NCBI RefSeq assembly: GCF_051401765.1
Contig: NC_135066.1
Span: 19,881,001 to 19,945,000, forward strand
Length of the DNA stretch: 64,000 bases
Direction: 5' to 3'
DNA from: Calliopsis andreniformis
Lineage: Eukaryota; Arthropoda; Insecta; Hymenoptera; Andrenidae
Shown here: one piece after another, positions 12,495 to 24,299 of the stretch
Position numbering within the stretch: position 1 is the first letter of the stretch
Layout: the number at the start of each line of letters is the position of its first letter
Position numbers and translations under genes: made by a program
The notes under the pieces: generated by a model
What the model saw: the letters and a program-made list of their open reading frames with translations, nothing else
Told to the model about the DNA's origin: nothing
Database searches by the model: none

Positions 12495-13301
12495 CGGTCA
12501 ACTTCTCGATGTACTGATTACTCACCGATTTTGACGATTTTCAAATATGTTTAAAAGGGAAGTGATTTTGAACAACTTTTTCCTTTGCATATAATAGGTG
12601 GTCGAACTTAGTTTTTGAGATATTTGAAAAAACTTTATATACTACACAGTCGAATTGTATCCTACATGTACACGTTATTGACGGCGCATACGTGAGTCCA
12701 ATGCCTGCGCTTAGCTATTGTTTCTATGAACACGTCACAGCAGCCGGCAACCAACTTATATAACAGGCAAATTAAAAGATTAAACTTGGTCAATTTTAAT
12801 GTTGAATTTCAACATTCTTCAAATGTTCATTCCAAATTTTCCATAATGTTTCCATATATGTCAACATTCTCCTAACTCGAAAAGAAAGACGGATCAGAGT
12901 TGGTCTGGGTTAGGCTCGTTTGTAAGGTGAGGGTGCAGGGGATGAGATTCCTCCGCCGGCGCTTTCAAACTTTTAAACTTCTTCGAAGGCAACGTGTTTG
13001 GTATGATATGTCGATTGGCAAAGGAATTGAATACCCATTGCAAATATTGCTTGCCGACTACCACAATGTCTTTATAGAAACAATAAAGAAACGGTTGCGT
13101 CGAGTTCACGCATACGCTGTCGATAACGTGTACATATAAAGTATAATTTAGCTGTGTGGTACAAGAAGCTTTGTGCTTAATATCTCGGAAACTAAGGTCT
13201 ATTATATGCAAAGAAAAAAGTTGGTCAAAATACCTTCCTTTGTGATATGTTTGATAATATTTGATCGGTGACGAACCAGTACATCGAGAACTTCAACAAT
13301 G
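12495..13301. mobile_element. Long-inverted-repeat element (about 0.8 kb, arms about 205 bp)
   Basis: Arms at 12495-12700 and about 13097-13301 are inverted copies of each other. They share TTCTCGATGTACTG at the outer edge, then CTTTGCATATAATAG in the middle, then TGTACACGTTAT and GCATACG at the inner edge. The roughly 400 bp between the arms is GC-richer and carries overlapping short frames on both strands, none recognised as a transposase. One arm-like copy occurs alone at about 23200-23375. This is the architecture of a long-TIR MITE or foldback element; its autonomous partner is unknown to me. Confidence 0.7.
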
Positions 13302-13460
13302 TTTCTTTTGTAATTATTATTTTATATAAAGAAGCAAAGTTTACTGTGGTACGAGCCCAGGGATTGAACAGCGCACAGCCGACAATTCTATATTTTGTAG
13401 GAGGATGTTAATCAGGGCAAACATGTGCCTTAAAGCACAGGGTTATCGAATTTTTTGAAA
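13302..13460. other. AT-rich spacer
   Basis: Nothing recognised. Confidence 0.4.
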
Positions 13461-13607
13461 ATTGGACTAACCCATAACAAGTTCGCACAGGAGCGCCAAG
13501 ATTGACTTTAAGATGTAGACGTGTCTGTGCCGGATACCACGGGGTTGCTAGTAGGTTTGGAAATCAGACTAACCCGTGACGAATTTGCACGGGGGCGCCG
13601 AGGATAG
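13461..13607. repeat. Two-copy tandem duplication, period about 100 bp
   Basis: The blocks at 13461-13508 and 13561-13607 share ACTAACCC, then TTGCACxGGxGCGCC (with variation in the first copy), then GAGGAT or AAGATT. Only the first half of each period is conserved. The unit is GC-richer than its surroundings. Confidence 0.65.
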
Positions 13608-15529
13608 TTAGTAGGACTCGTAAATTAAACGAAAAGATATTAGATATACCCCGAGCGGTAGAGTATATTTAACTTGTGGTTCTTTTCCTCGGATACTCAC
13701 TGGAAACTGATATGTTGTACGGGAAAACTAAAAGAAAATTCGTTATAGGTATAAATAATTTCCAAATGAATATATTCTAAGTGAACAATTTTAAAAGAAC
13801 TTTGTAACTGTCAAAGTGTAGTTTTTGTCGCGAGACTCTACAATCTATAATTTATAGTTAAAGAATTGATCTTTCTCGGTTTTGACGTACTGAGAGACGG
13901 GAGTCTATTTGATAGTTAAAAAGGCCTAAATAGTAAACGTACTATATGATTTAAATTGTCATCAAGATTTGATATCTATTGTACATCCCAGACCCTGCAA
14001 CTTTTGTTCTAAACTTTTTTTGTTAAATGACTGCAAATGGGTGAAATATCGTGTGTTGCATTGAAGGTAACACTCTGTATAATCTAAATTCTAAGGTATA
14101 AACGCTCTTAAATTTTACTTAAATTATAATATTCATTAAAAACAGAGATACCTACGATGGAGATACAGCTTATAATACATTCTGTTAATATTCAATACAC
14201 ATGATATACAACAGTAAATGCCTCTTTCTTTAAAGTAGTGGAAGTGGAAAGGTCATTCTATAAGTAAGGAAACAAAAGCCCTGGTTCAAATAATATTTAC
14301 TTAAATAAGAAGTATGGTACTTTTAGAATTATAAGTTGGCATCTCTGAAATTTGTTTAGAGTAATTATTCTGTAACTATTTCGGTAAACATAATCTTTTT
14401 CGCTCAGTTGACAATGACAAATATTTACTTCATGATGCTTAAAGAATATGGTGCACATTGCAAGAAAATTTACAAGTGATTCAAACGTTTGCAAGTGAAA
14501 GGATCCATTTAAAACAGGTTGGACGGATGTTAGTGACATGCATCAATTCCGACGCTGGGAACTCGCATACAAGAACTTATTCTTGAATAGCAGAAGATTT
14601 AAAGTAGAAATAATCATTAAAGATTGTAATGTGATGTACTGTAATGCTTGAAAATAATGTGAAGCCTGCAAGAGAGGAAAGAAGAGGTTTACAAACAAAA
14701 GAAATATTCTTTGGAATAATACAGGCTTACACACTGTACAAATAAAATTTTGATTTTGTCACATTCGGTACATATATACATAGTTCAGATCCTGCTCTAT
14801 CAGGTTTCTTTATATTTTGCTGGTAATTGTTCAGTACAGGGAAGGCAGCTCGGATACCATTAACCTTGATATATGTATATTGTCGTTTGAACAATCTCCA
14901 AAAGTTTTAACAGTCACTCATTTTTGGTCAAAAAGTTATTTACAGAAAGTGCAGGAAAAATATGAAATTTATTTCCTGTACTGATATGTAGGATAATGGA
15001 ATGAAATTCCAAATAGTGAATAAATCTATAATAAACACAAGAAATAGACTCTAACACAATTTATTCAATTTTACAAAAGTAAACAGTACGATGTTAACCA
15101 AAATGATATTTTACATGTTGTCCTTTAATACGTTTAACACAGACCTAACTTGTCCTTATAGTTGACACCTAAAAAACTTAGAATACTATTTTGGTAAATA
15201 TAGGCATTTGGAAAATATTTTATGTTTAATAATTAACAACATTTTAAAGAGTAACGAGCGATAGCTAAAACCTCTTAAAGATTACTTAGAAGAGTGTTCT
15301 TGATATTATATGTCAATATTCAGTAATTACTAAAAGGACATTTTGTATGTACCAACCTAATATAAACTTGTAATTGATATTACGCCAGGGGCTAGTAACG
15401 AGACAACACTGCTGTTATTAAAAGTTCTAGTCAGTTTTTCTGCCGGATAGTAGCAGTAGGTATGTAAAAGAAGAGCGAGCGTAAGTTTGGGAGAAGGAAG
15501 CTTGGTCTTTCGGTCTTTCTTATCGTTCA
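13608..15529. other. AT-rich non-coding DNA
   Basis: Small open frames on the minus strand at 14297-14734 are AT-driven and lack recognisable features. ACACTCTGTATAATC near 14070 is another weak mariner-tip-like motif. No repeats of note. Confidence 0.4.
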
Positions 15530-15960
15530 TATCCTCTCCTTTTCTCCTCCTTGCGTGTCTCGGGGGCATTACGACGAACGCTCACGGCAGCCAGTTTGAA
15601 TTTCGAACCGTCGGGAGATAATTCCATTGGCGGGGTGTTCTAATTGGCCTCTCATTACCGATGCTCGGCTTGTTTCGGTATACCGAGGCCGTGAGCGAGG
15701 ATCCCAGCAGCGTCGAGGCTAACCGGTGGCCCCAGTCGATTATTGCCACAGTTATTATCTACCGCGGGACCGTTCGATGGTTTAATGGTCAATTGTTTCG
15801 AACGCCGCGCCGTTAATAGAAATTTACTGGTGGTCGCTCAACCGCGTTCTGTTCCGCTAGGAAATGATGTAACTAAACAACGGCCTAGGCATTTCGTTAC
15901 CAGTTTCGGTCTTTTCCTTGGTGTCTTCCGTAGTATCGGAAGACCAATTGATTAACTATC
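15530..15960. other. GC-richer unique island (candidate conserved non-coding element)
   Basis: One of the clearest islands. GC is far above the flanks over about 430 bp, with dense non-repetitive sequence containing a near-palindrome TTCGGTATACCGA at about 15674-15686 and several TAAT or ATTA cores. A 70-codon frame at 15743-15955 shows no domain. This pattern is typical of insect cis-regulatory modules, but that is an inference from composition. Confidence 0.35.
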
Positions 15961-17700
15961 ATTTCTTAGCCTCTAATTTAGCGAATTAGACCTAATGGAG
16001 GATGAAATGGCACTATTTTGCGGAAAAAAATGTTAAGTAACGAAATATTCGACAGTTTTTGAAACCTTTGCAAAATGTTTGTAGTATGGAAATGTTTGTA
16101 GTGTGGAAACTGGAAATAAGATTCGCCATGAAAAAAGGATTGGATTAACAATTAAACAATAACTTTAGATAGTATACAGATTGAAATAAATTTAGTATTG
16201 GTGAATGTTTAGAGAGAAGTCGTCACAGAAACTTGAAGAAGCTTTTAGGATTACCTACGTAGATCACCTCTAAAAAATGTTTACACTTCTGTAGGAAAGT
16301 TTTACATGTAGTAGATTCTGCATGTACACTTACCATAATTCCTGCGATATATGTAAATAAAAAATCGTTATTATACCTTATTTCTCCATTTAAAACCTTC
16401 CATAGACCGACGCAAATTTGTCGCAACAACAATTTTTTTGCGGCATTCTCTTTGCGTCAATACCAATTAATATATGCATGTTTTCTTTATTCGCCACGAA
16501 TTCGATGTCGCTGCAACATATTCGTGTTAGTCTGTGGAAGGCTTGATAGGCATACAACATCCAACTCCAAGGCCGGCGCTGCTTGTCACACATACAGGTC
16601 TCCGCGTAAAGATTGATTACAAATTACACTCATCTAAAATCTCATTCGTTACTACATCAAAATGCTGCGTCTATATTATTATTATGATAACTATAATAAT
16701 AAATATATATTATTATGATAACTATAATAATAAATGATAACTGAAAACAATTACTCGTGAAAAATAAATAATCAAATTTTGAAACAGTCAGCTACAGTCC
16801 TGGCTTCCCGTACGTGTTGTACAAGTACATACTATTTTTTTGAAAACAACCTCGTTCGAAGAAACTTAATTCTATATTTCCTTCTTATTTTCTTGAGAGG
16901 AATTATACAGTAATTTTCATGATTACTGTGTATATTTATTGCGTTTCTCTTTGTACTGAAAATAAAACGAACAGCTAGAAAAGTACAACCTTATTCCTCT
17001 ATTGATTCTCGCTAATTTAATTTTAAAATTGTATAACCTTTAAACTACTGGTTTAGGGTATAGTATAGGCATATTACATTTAAGAAATAGCTGTGGAGTA
17101 TGTCGTGATTGGGGTCCTTTCATCGTGGAAACTTTTTAATTCAGATGAAACAAAAAGTATCAATATTTTATAACAGTTTGTATATTATCTATTCTTAATA
17201 TCTGTAATTAAGTAGCCAGCTGTAGATTCCATAGTTGCGTTGAAAAGAATAGCAGAAAGCCTAAGTTTGAAAGATTTCAAAAGGAAAAAGGACCAGGAAA
17301 TGTTTAAACCTCTTTTAACTGCATCTTAAAAGTTTTTAAACACACCTTAACTTCACTCAAATAGTATTTATGAGGATTGACAGCTTACTCTTGAACAATT
17401 TTTCATGCAACTAAGAGCTTATTGAAATCTTCAAATTGGTACGCCACCACAATAAAAAGTGCCACAAGTTATGGTTTCGAAAAATATGAAACTAAATTTT
17501 CTTTACAGTTGTTTTTCAAAGCACACAATATCTACTAACAACAAATAATATATTTTAGAACCTTGTCGTATTTTGAAGATTACAGTTAATGAAAAATTGT
17601 ATTTGCAGCTTTTTGCGCAAAATTCAAGACCAATTAATCTTGAGAAAAAGGCTGACAGTCCTAGGTGTCGATTACTGCTAATTCCCAAAGGCAATTAACG
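15961..17700. other. AT-rich non-coding DNA with a repeat fragment
   Basis: The stretch 16420-16600 resembles that at 5318-5400 and has a minus-strand 67-codon frame of unknown nature, possibly an old element fragment. A perfect short tandem repeat at 16681-16735 is listed separately. Otherwise featureless. Confidence 0.4.
16681..16735. repeat. Perfect 24-nt direct repeat, period 31
   Basis: ATTATGATAACTATAATAAT followed by AAAT occurs at 16681-16704 and again at 16712-16735 without mismatch. Each unit is itself nearly palindromic, so replication slippage is a likely origin. Confidence 0.9.
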
Positions 17701-18215
17701 TGTTAATACGTTACCTCGATGTAAGTCATAATCTCAGCAACGTGTCACGTGTTAGCATAAAAATTTTAAAAACCGTGAGGGTAATGGAACTGTTATCAGA
17801 CCACTGATTATGGAAATTGACGTGGGAACTTACAGACAGTCCATTACCACAGTCGAGTGATAATATCGTGGCCAAAGGTTAGCTCTCGTACATTTATCAA
17901 TCGATAAAGCTTCTCACTGATATTGTCTGGAGATATCATGACAGGAGTAGCAGTACGAAGAAGGCGCGACATCGAAGGCTGCCAGGGAAGGAAAAGAGAG
18001 ACGTTACTCCGGTCGGGTCAATTTGCACCCGTGTATAATTAACCGGGGTATGAGAAACGACCAGCCACGTGCTATCGTGCCTGGAACGCCGGAGATTTAT
18101 AGTTATTAATTTTATAATAGTCTCATCAAGCCGACCCTACGTGTGACGTTGTCGCCATCAAGTGACCAGGCGAAGTTGCGTTGAACGCAAAGTAATAACG
18201 GGTACAAGAAGTGTA
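17701..18215. other. GC-richer island with CACGTG motifs (candidate regulatory element)
   Basis: Composition rises between about 17930 and 18190. Perfect CACGTG E-boxes occur at 17746-17751 and 18066-18071, and several ATTA or TAAT cores are present. There is no coding frame or repeat structure. E-box identity is seen; regulatory function is inferred. Confidence 0.3.
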
Positions 18216-19410
18216 AGTGTAACAGGGCTATAAGAATGTGAGCGATTGTAATGTAGTATATGGATTCTATACTTTGGAGTATGAGTCGAGCACGCGATAG
18301 CCAATTTTAAGTATTTAAAACATGGAACTTTTATTTGAAGTAGAAGTTTGTTAGTAGTGTTATAATTAGGCTACAGATTTTTATGTAAATCTATATTTTC
18401 ATAAGCAGCTGAAGAAATAGACCCTAAATAAAAATTTATTTCATTTTTCAAGTACTGGGTTTGATTTATACTTAACGTTTTCTATTTTGTATATTTTCAT
18501 ATATTATGTATATTCTATAATTTTTTACAAAATTAAAAATTCCCATAATTGCATAAAGATTTGCGGTCTGTGTAGTTATAATACTATAATGACAATGAGT
18601 TATGTTTTAATCGACTGATTATTTTTTTAGCATGTTCACTACCACGATAAATTGAAGAAAAAATTCGTGACAAGAGCAGACTTTATTTGTTCCTATAATC
18701 ATGAGATCACATGCATCACTGTACATACATAGGTTAATTATGTGCAATGTCAGTGAATGTGCTAAATAATTAAATTCATACCACGTATCACATTCCCGTA
18801 AAGAGATTGTCAGAAATGAAAAATTTTCAATTTTTATTTAATTACGTGGAGTATCTTCTAATTAATACATTCATCTAATACATGAATCTAATACATAGAT
18901 TCACCATTTTAGATTTCAAACAACTGGTTTGTAATCATTTTTAAGTAAAGTATGATTTCTAATACTGTACTTAATTATACCTCATTTAGCAAATAGATAT
19001 TTGTAAATCTTGAAATAGAAATATTTATATTTTTACAGCTTATAACACTTATACACAAATTTGTTTATTACATAGTATTACTTTTCTGATATACATGTTT
19101 ATACTCGATCACAACTGGAGGAAGAAGGAAGATCGCGGGAATACGTATTACGCACGTGACTTTGATTCACCTAATTTGTCAATAGACAATACAATTAGTA
19201 TATCAGCTCGCAACTTCGACATCGCTTCAACAGTAACAGGTTTCGGTAGTAGTATTATATTTCGTAGTGATATAGTCGATAGCAACTTTTTAACTCATTG
19301 AAAAGAGTAGATATTGATCTTTATGAATTTTTGTAAACAAGAACTAGAGCATTAATGCAAGTTAAGGTTTGTGTACTCTTGCAATGTTTAAGAGATAACG
19401 ACTTTAGTGG
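18216..19410. other. AT-rich non-coding DNA
   Basis: Nothing recognised except a weak 68-codon frame at 19095-19301. Confidence 0.4.
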
Positions 19411-21242
19411 TACATTTACATTATTCATCTGCTCACGAGCAGAACTGCTCGCAAGTTTGCCTGGGTCAGCTCTGAAACCGCGTATCTTTCTCTCGTGCAA
19501 AATGATGAGGAAGAAAAGGAAGGAAAACCAATAGTGTGACGAATCGAAGGACTATCCTAGCATCGCCTTCCTCATTTCGTATTCTGGGTCTATTCGTAAG
19601 TTTCAGAAGTGTCTGTTCGTGACTCTGAATCCGAGTTAAAGTCACGAACGAGACTTGCGAGCAAAAAGGTATTTTCTCAGTCGGCAGGCGGTCTGGATCA
19701 CTGAGAGTTAGTATTTTGAACGGAAACATATACTTTTTGTACTCCACTTACTCCTTTACTTCTTCGTTGACATCCTCTGAACTCCTAATACTACGAATAT
19801 GACCCTATTTTCAAAGCAGTTGACAATCTTCGATTAGTTATGGATCGAAAATCAATTATATGAATTGTAAAAGATTTACACGTGCAAGTAGTTTAATTAT
19901 TTAATGTGAAGGCATATTGTTTTACAGCCATACCTAATTCTGGGAAGAATTTATTGTGCTCGATTCGAAAGGGAACCAACGCCAGGTGCGCATTTCGCGC
20001 AACATTATCAGATTGTATAGGTGATCGGATCTCTCTTTTTGTTTTCAAGAGCAAGTTCGTCTGTCTCACAGACCCGACCAAGCAGATTTATATTTATACA
20101 GATAATTACTCAATGTAATGGTGCCTGTGTGAAATCGACTATCGCATTTTTATGAAATTTGAATTATGACTATTATTCACTTTTTTGATAAATGCAAGGA
20201 ATTATAAGCATGATGCAATATTGTATGCACTCAGATGAATTCTCGTGCATATTATACTATTGCATGTGATAAAAATACATTTCTTTTATGTAACAGTTAT
20301 TTAAATCTGGATACTTTACAATTTTTCCCTATTTGAGGGATTCCTCTACTTTCATATTACCTGTTTATTTACTATTTATTACCTGTAGTTTCTTTTTTAT
20401 TTCTGAAATAAGGTACCAAACCACTAACGGTGTGTTATTTATATTAATTTAATTCTTAAGCCTTATTTAAGTGACTGTTACATATAAATATTTACAATAT
20501 GTGTATTTCCATTGCAGAGAATAGCATAACTCAAACTGCCTCATGAAAAGATATTCTTCGAGTTGTCCACCATTTCTTCCGTGCGACACGAGCCTTCCTA
20601 AATTACCAATAGAATTCGACACTTTTCTTAGTGGCCATAGAAAGGATGTTGGCGGTACTTGCGGAAAAGAGAAAGTGATAGATGCCAGACAAAGACAGAG
20701 AATAGGTCAGGTCCCACAACTAAGTAGTCGTAAGTAATTGGTTAGGACCCATTGGGAAGGGCGCGTGCCGCGTGGGAGAGATACCACTCACAAATCAGGA
20801 AAGCGGCAACACCGTAAGTTAGAGGCCCTGGCCACTAGGGATCTTCTTTCAAAATACAAACAATAGTTGATGAAACTGGATTATTGTGTCGCCTCCTAAA
20901 AGCAATGGGTATTGCAGGATAGTTCGGAACGAAATGCTCAAAACATAGTATCATTTGTTACATCGCCAAACGAATAAACACGATCTTCTCGAACTACCAA
21001 TACCATGAAAGTACAGAAAATATCTGTGAAAGATCCACGAAATGTTGAGTGACAAAGACCCTCCTGGAATTAGGGGATATTCAGACGACCTTCATACTTG
21101 CAAGTATCATGAACAGCCCATTCGTGGTGTTCGTGGTCTTCGACCCTATACTCAGTTGTGGGACGACAAGTGCTCAAAAGCCGGCTTGGGTAGGCTTACG
21201 AGTGGTTCTGCTCGTGAGCAGACGGATAATGTAGATGCGCCA
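19411..21242. mobile_element. 1.83 kb element with palindromic terminal inverted repeats
   Basis: The left end (19411-19472) and the reverse complement of the right end (21180-21242) match over about 60 bp at roughly 80 percent. They share TACATTAT, then TCTGCTCACGAGCAGAAC, then CTCG and AAG. Inside each terminal repeat is the near-palindrome CTGCTCACGAGCAG. The interior has no recognisable transposase; a 93-codon minus frame at 19466-19747 and small plus frames at 20543-20737 and 21042-21245 are unassigned. A perfect 10-bp hairpin is at 19615-19649, and a fragment of another repeat family at 19906-20085. This is probably a non-autonomous DNA transposon. I saw no clear target duplication. Confidence 0.65.
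19906..20085 (+). repeat. Fragment of the 1-kb repeat family (third, partial copy)
   Basis: A block around 19997-20030 (CGCGCAACATTATCAGATTG, then GATCGGAT) matches the repeat pair at 29926-31000 and 44690-45775, where the same place reads CGTGCGACGTTGTCA and GATCGGAT. The similarity continues into an AAGAGCAAG or AGAACAAG block. Only the first part of the family unit is present. Confidence 0.45.
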
Positions 21243-22311
21243 TAAGATTGGCTGCATATGTATTTAAGTATCGCCATTGGAGAATTCGTTTATGTTTTAG
21301 ATTTTTCATGATTTAAAATCTGAATAAAAGTTTTCTTATTGTATCACATTAACAAACAGTAGACGGAAGAATACGTAATTGTATCTGACAAAGCGAAACT
21401 CCTTGGCCTGTACACTGTAAATTACATACAAGTAATTTTCAAGTATTATAAGATAGTTCGCAACCGTTTGAAGTTAGTTTGTAAGTAATGTAAATTAGTG
21501 TGCAACGGGTATGAGTTAATTTAGAGAAAGTTAAATATATGTAAATTAGTTTAGAAGTGTTGCATGTAAATTTGCAGTACAGTATATGATATTCGCTAAA
21601 TGCTTGAATTCTCGCAGATGTATGCCCGGCGTTATCCCCACCACTGGGGCCGGCCCACTTGAATTTTCGCTCTCTCTTCGTCTTTTAGTTGGTGTCCTTC
21701 TCTACGTCCACAAAGGCTGTATGAGGCTCAAGTACAGTATTCTCTCAATAACGGGCCCCTGGAGCTACGCGTTAGTGGTATTCAGTATCTATTCTATGCC
21801 CACTCTTAGCACTCGGACCCCTTGAATCATGTCGGATTCTGGTGTCAGTTTACTTGTGCTAGTGTATCTGGGTTCTGTATAGGTGAGATAATACTACCGT
21901 ACTATTAAAATTTCTTTATTTTTAATTATACATTTTTTATTGTATAATTAAAAATGAAAATAAGATATTCTACTTCGGTATTATAGCGATGATGTACCTA
22001 CTAGGGCAAGCATCTTCGTTATCAGTTGCATTACTGTGCATATTCTCTTGAAATTTGACCATTTCATCGAAGAATTAAATCTTAAATCTTTTTTTGAATA
22101 AGCATTCAAACAGGTAGGAAGAGATATCTTATTCTCTATTTCCGTATCTTGAAATATTTTGCCGAACATCACTTCATGTTTTTTCGGTCGATTGCGTATT
22201 GGCATCTATATAAAGTCAATGTAGAATGTATAATAATGTATTCTTTAAAGGAATTTAAAAATAATGTATTCAAAATTCAAGTCAAATAACTCATTGCTCT
22301 CATTGCTCATT
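21243..22311. other. AT-rich DNA with a short GC-richer patch
   Basis: At 21610-21830 a patch carries TACAGTATTCTCTCAATAAC, reminiscent of pogo/Tigger-type terminal repeats, and a 79-codon frame without a domain. A diffuse GTAAATTAG-like motif recurs at 21480-21580. At 21907-21955 an AT-rich inverted repeat (TTTTTAATTATACA and TGTATAATTAAAAA) forms a hairpin. Confidence 0.35.
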
Positions 22312-22578
22312 TCAATAGTTCTCATTGCTGAAACAATTATACGCTTTCCAGCAATCAGACATAATTGTGATATCCGCCAAAACCCACTTTTTAATTAATG
22401 CTAAAAGAGTTTCGGCATCTCTATTATTTACGGCTTCTAGAAATACTCGTCTTGTTCCACGTTCATACCCTCTAAATGCCCATTTACCCTTCAGCATACG
22501 TCCACGATTGTACTTACGGCGTCTAAATTTTGCTTCGTTGATTTCTACGACCTCTCCGAGACACCCCCTATTTGTCAA
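22312..22578 (-). pseudogene. Merlin-type (IS1595/ISXO2-like) transposase fragment, catalytically dead
   Basis: This 88-residue fragment matches the core of the ISXO2-like DDE transposase domain of Merlin DNA transposons. It carries the characteristic order EVVEI-[D]-E-KF-RRKYNRGR, then a GYERGTRR-FLEAV-NRDAETLLALI-KW block, then SDCWKAY. The family's first catalytic Asp sits in VEIDE; here the codon reads Asn (VEINEAKF, residues 10-17), while the Asp of SDCWKAY is kept. The C-terminal part expected after SDCWKAYN, with the final acidic residue, is absent, and the N-terminal region upstream is not recognisable. It is therefore a dead internal remnant. I could not define its terminal repeats. 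Confidence 0.85.
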
Positions 22579-23199
22579 ACGTCATTCTCGTTTCAGTTTG
22601 CACATACCTACCCCACACGTTAAATACAATATTCAATGAGTACGAAGATAATAAAAACAAAAGAATCCATGCAATTTTACCTCTCGATAAAAACTAGACC
22701 AATCAAAAACAGTATGCGATGCAATATTTAAATTATCTTTATGAACGATGTTTCGAACGATGTTCCTTTTCGCACCGACTGAAAATATTTACGCTGCTTT
22801 TTCGTTCTTTTCTTGCTACTTTTTGCTATGTATGAAGTATTATAACAGAGAAATCATAATGTTTTATGGTTGAATAAAATTGATGTCCCACACCGAAGGC
22901 ACTGGACAACACTTTTAGATATTTTTTTCCGTATTAAAAAGACGACATATTTTTTCTCGGAATCCACTTCTCGGACAAATTCACTAAAAATCTAGCTCAG
23001 ACCAACTGCAATAATCTTCTTTTCCCTGATATTAAATTAATGAATTTTGCGAACGGGCGTGCAAAGCATTATTTAGAATTCTTGAAATTGGTTTATTTGA
23101 ATCTTTTAATCTGTCCGTTATGGTATGTTGTCTGCTGACCACTGCGATGTGTGTAGAAAAACAATAGCGAGTGGCGGTCATATACCGACACAACCCTGC
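22579..23199. other. AT-rich non-coding DNA flanking the Merlin remnant
   Basis: May include degraded non-coding parts of the Merlin element but no terminal repeat is identifiable. A near-repeat ATGAACGATGTTTCGAACGATGTT lies at about 22741-22764. Confidence 0.35.
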
Positions 23200-23375
23200 T
23201 ACGGATGCACACGTATAGACGGAATTTAAGTGTATAGTACTAACTGTTTTTTGCAAATATCTCCAAGCTAAAGCCAATCGTCAATTATTTAAAAGAAAAA
23301 AGTTGTTCAAAATATCGTCCTTCAGAACATATTTCAAAACCATTGAAATCTGCGAGGAACGAGTTACAACGAACG
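23200..23375. repeat. Solo arm related to the long-inverted-repeat element at 12.5 kb
   Basis: The block AAAAGAAAAAAGTTGTTCAA, preceded by AAATATCTCCAAGCTAA and followed by ACATATTTCAAAACCATTGA, lines up with the right arm of the element at 12495-13301, where the equivalents are AAGAAAAAAGTTGGTCAAAA and AATATCTCGGAAACTAAG. Only one arm is seen. Confidence 0.45.
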
Positions 23376-24299
23376 AAAATGCTCCAAAAATAATTTGGCC
23401 ATTTATAAATTATGAAGAGCAATATGCATGTAATGAAAGAAATGTTAACACTCATTAAACCAGTAAATATAATTTAAATTATATCATGTTCGGTATCATT
23501 TCAATCAGAAAATTCTCCACAATATGACAATAAAATTTTTATTCACAAAAAACCAAATATGAGAAAGCTTATACGTTCTAATGCCGTTACGTGAGTGTTG
23601 CTAGTCGATATGCAGACATTTAAACATCTTTGAGATCTCGACTCTCAGGCTCTGTGTCTCTTTCAATTACTGTACTTTTCTGCAAAAAAATCGCCAACCC
23701 TCATTCTGAAGTAACCTGACGCCAAAATTCGTAGTACTTACCCAATAATTGGATCGGACCAGTTCAAAAGTTGGTACGTATCACTATCGTGAGAATATTG
23801 TAGTCAACTTTCGTGTCTCTTGCAGCTATCTGCTCGCGACCGGAGCCGAGCTGCGGGCATTTAGCGAATAAATATTGTAATTCCAAATTAGTTTTCAGCA
23901 GTTTTGATGTAATTTACAACTAAAAGTTACTGTTATTCATTGTCAGTAGTTTTCTTTTCAACGATGAACTCAGTAATATAAGAGTACAAGATATTTTTTT
24001 ATTAGTTGCATACCTGCAATTGTAGGTTCCCAATCGTATTCCAAACCTTTAAGATAAATACTACTTTAACCATAATATCGCAGATCATACTTTTAACCTT
24101 GTAGCGTTCCATATTCCGTATGCAGTGACATTTTGCCAAAAAATCAACCTTCTCATATTAATATTTGTCCAATATGTATTTGTTCTTAAGTGTTCATAAA
24201 TTTCGAAAATTAAACAAATTAATCAAATATTACACTATATTACAGGTAATTTCATCTCCACACCGAATAAATATTGTAAAATTCAAATAGTACACCAAA
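23376..24299. other. AT-rich non-coding DNA
   Basis: The string CGAATAAATATTGTAA occurs at about 23868 and about 24264, both followed by a similar ATTCAAAT-like stretch, hinting at a duplication of some 30 bp about 395 bp apart. Nothing else recognised. Confidence 0.35.

Noticed and set aside
12894..13211. 105-codon minus and 79-codon plus frames facing each other
   Set aside because: They run into the arm of an inverted-repeat element and overlap on opposite strands; neither resembles a transposase.
13340..13400. tRNA-like GGTACGAGCCCAGGGATTGA stretch
   Set aside because: No matching acceptor stem or anticodon arm could be folded by eye, so neither a tRNA nor a tRNA-derived SINE is supported.
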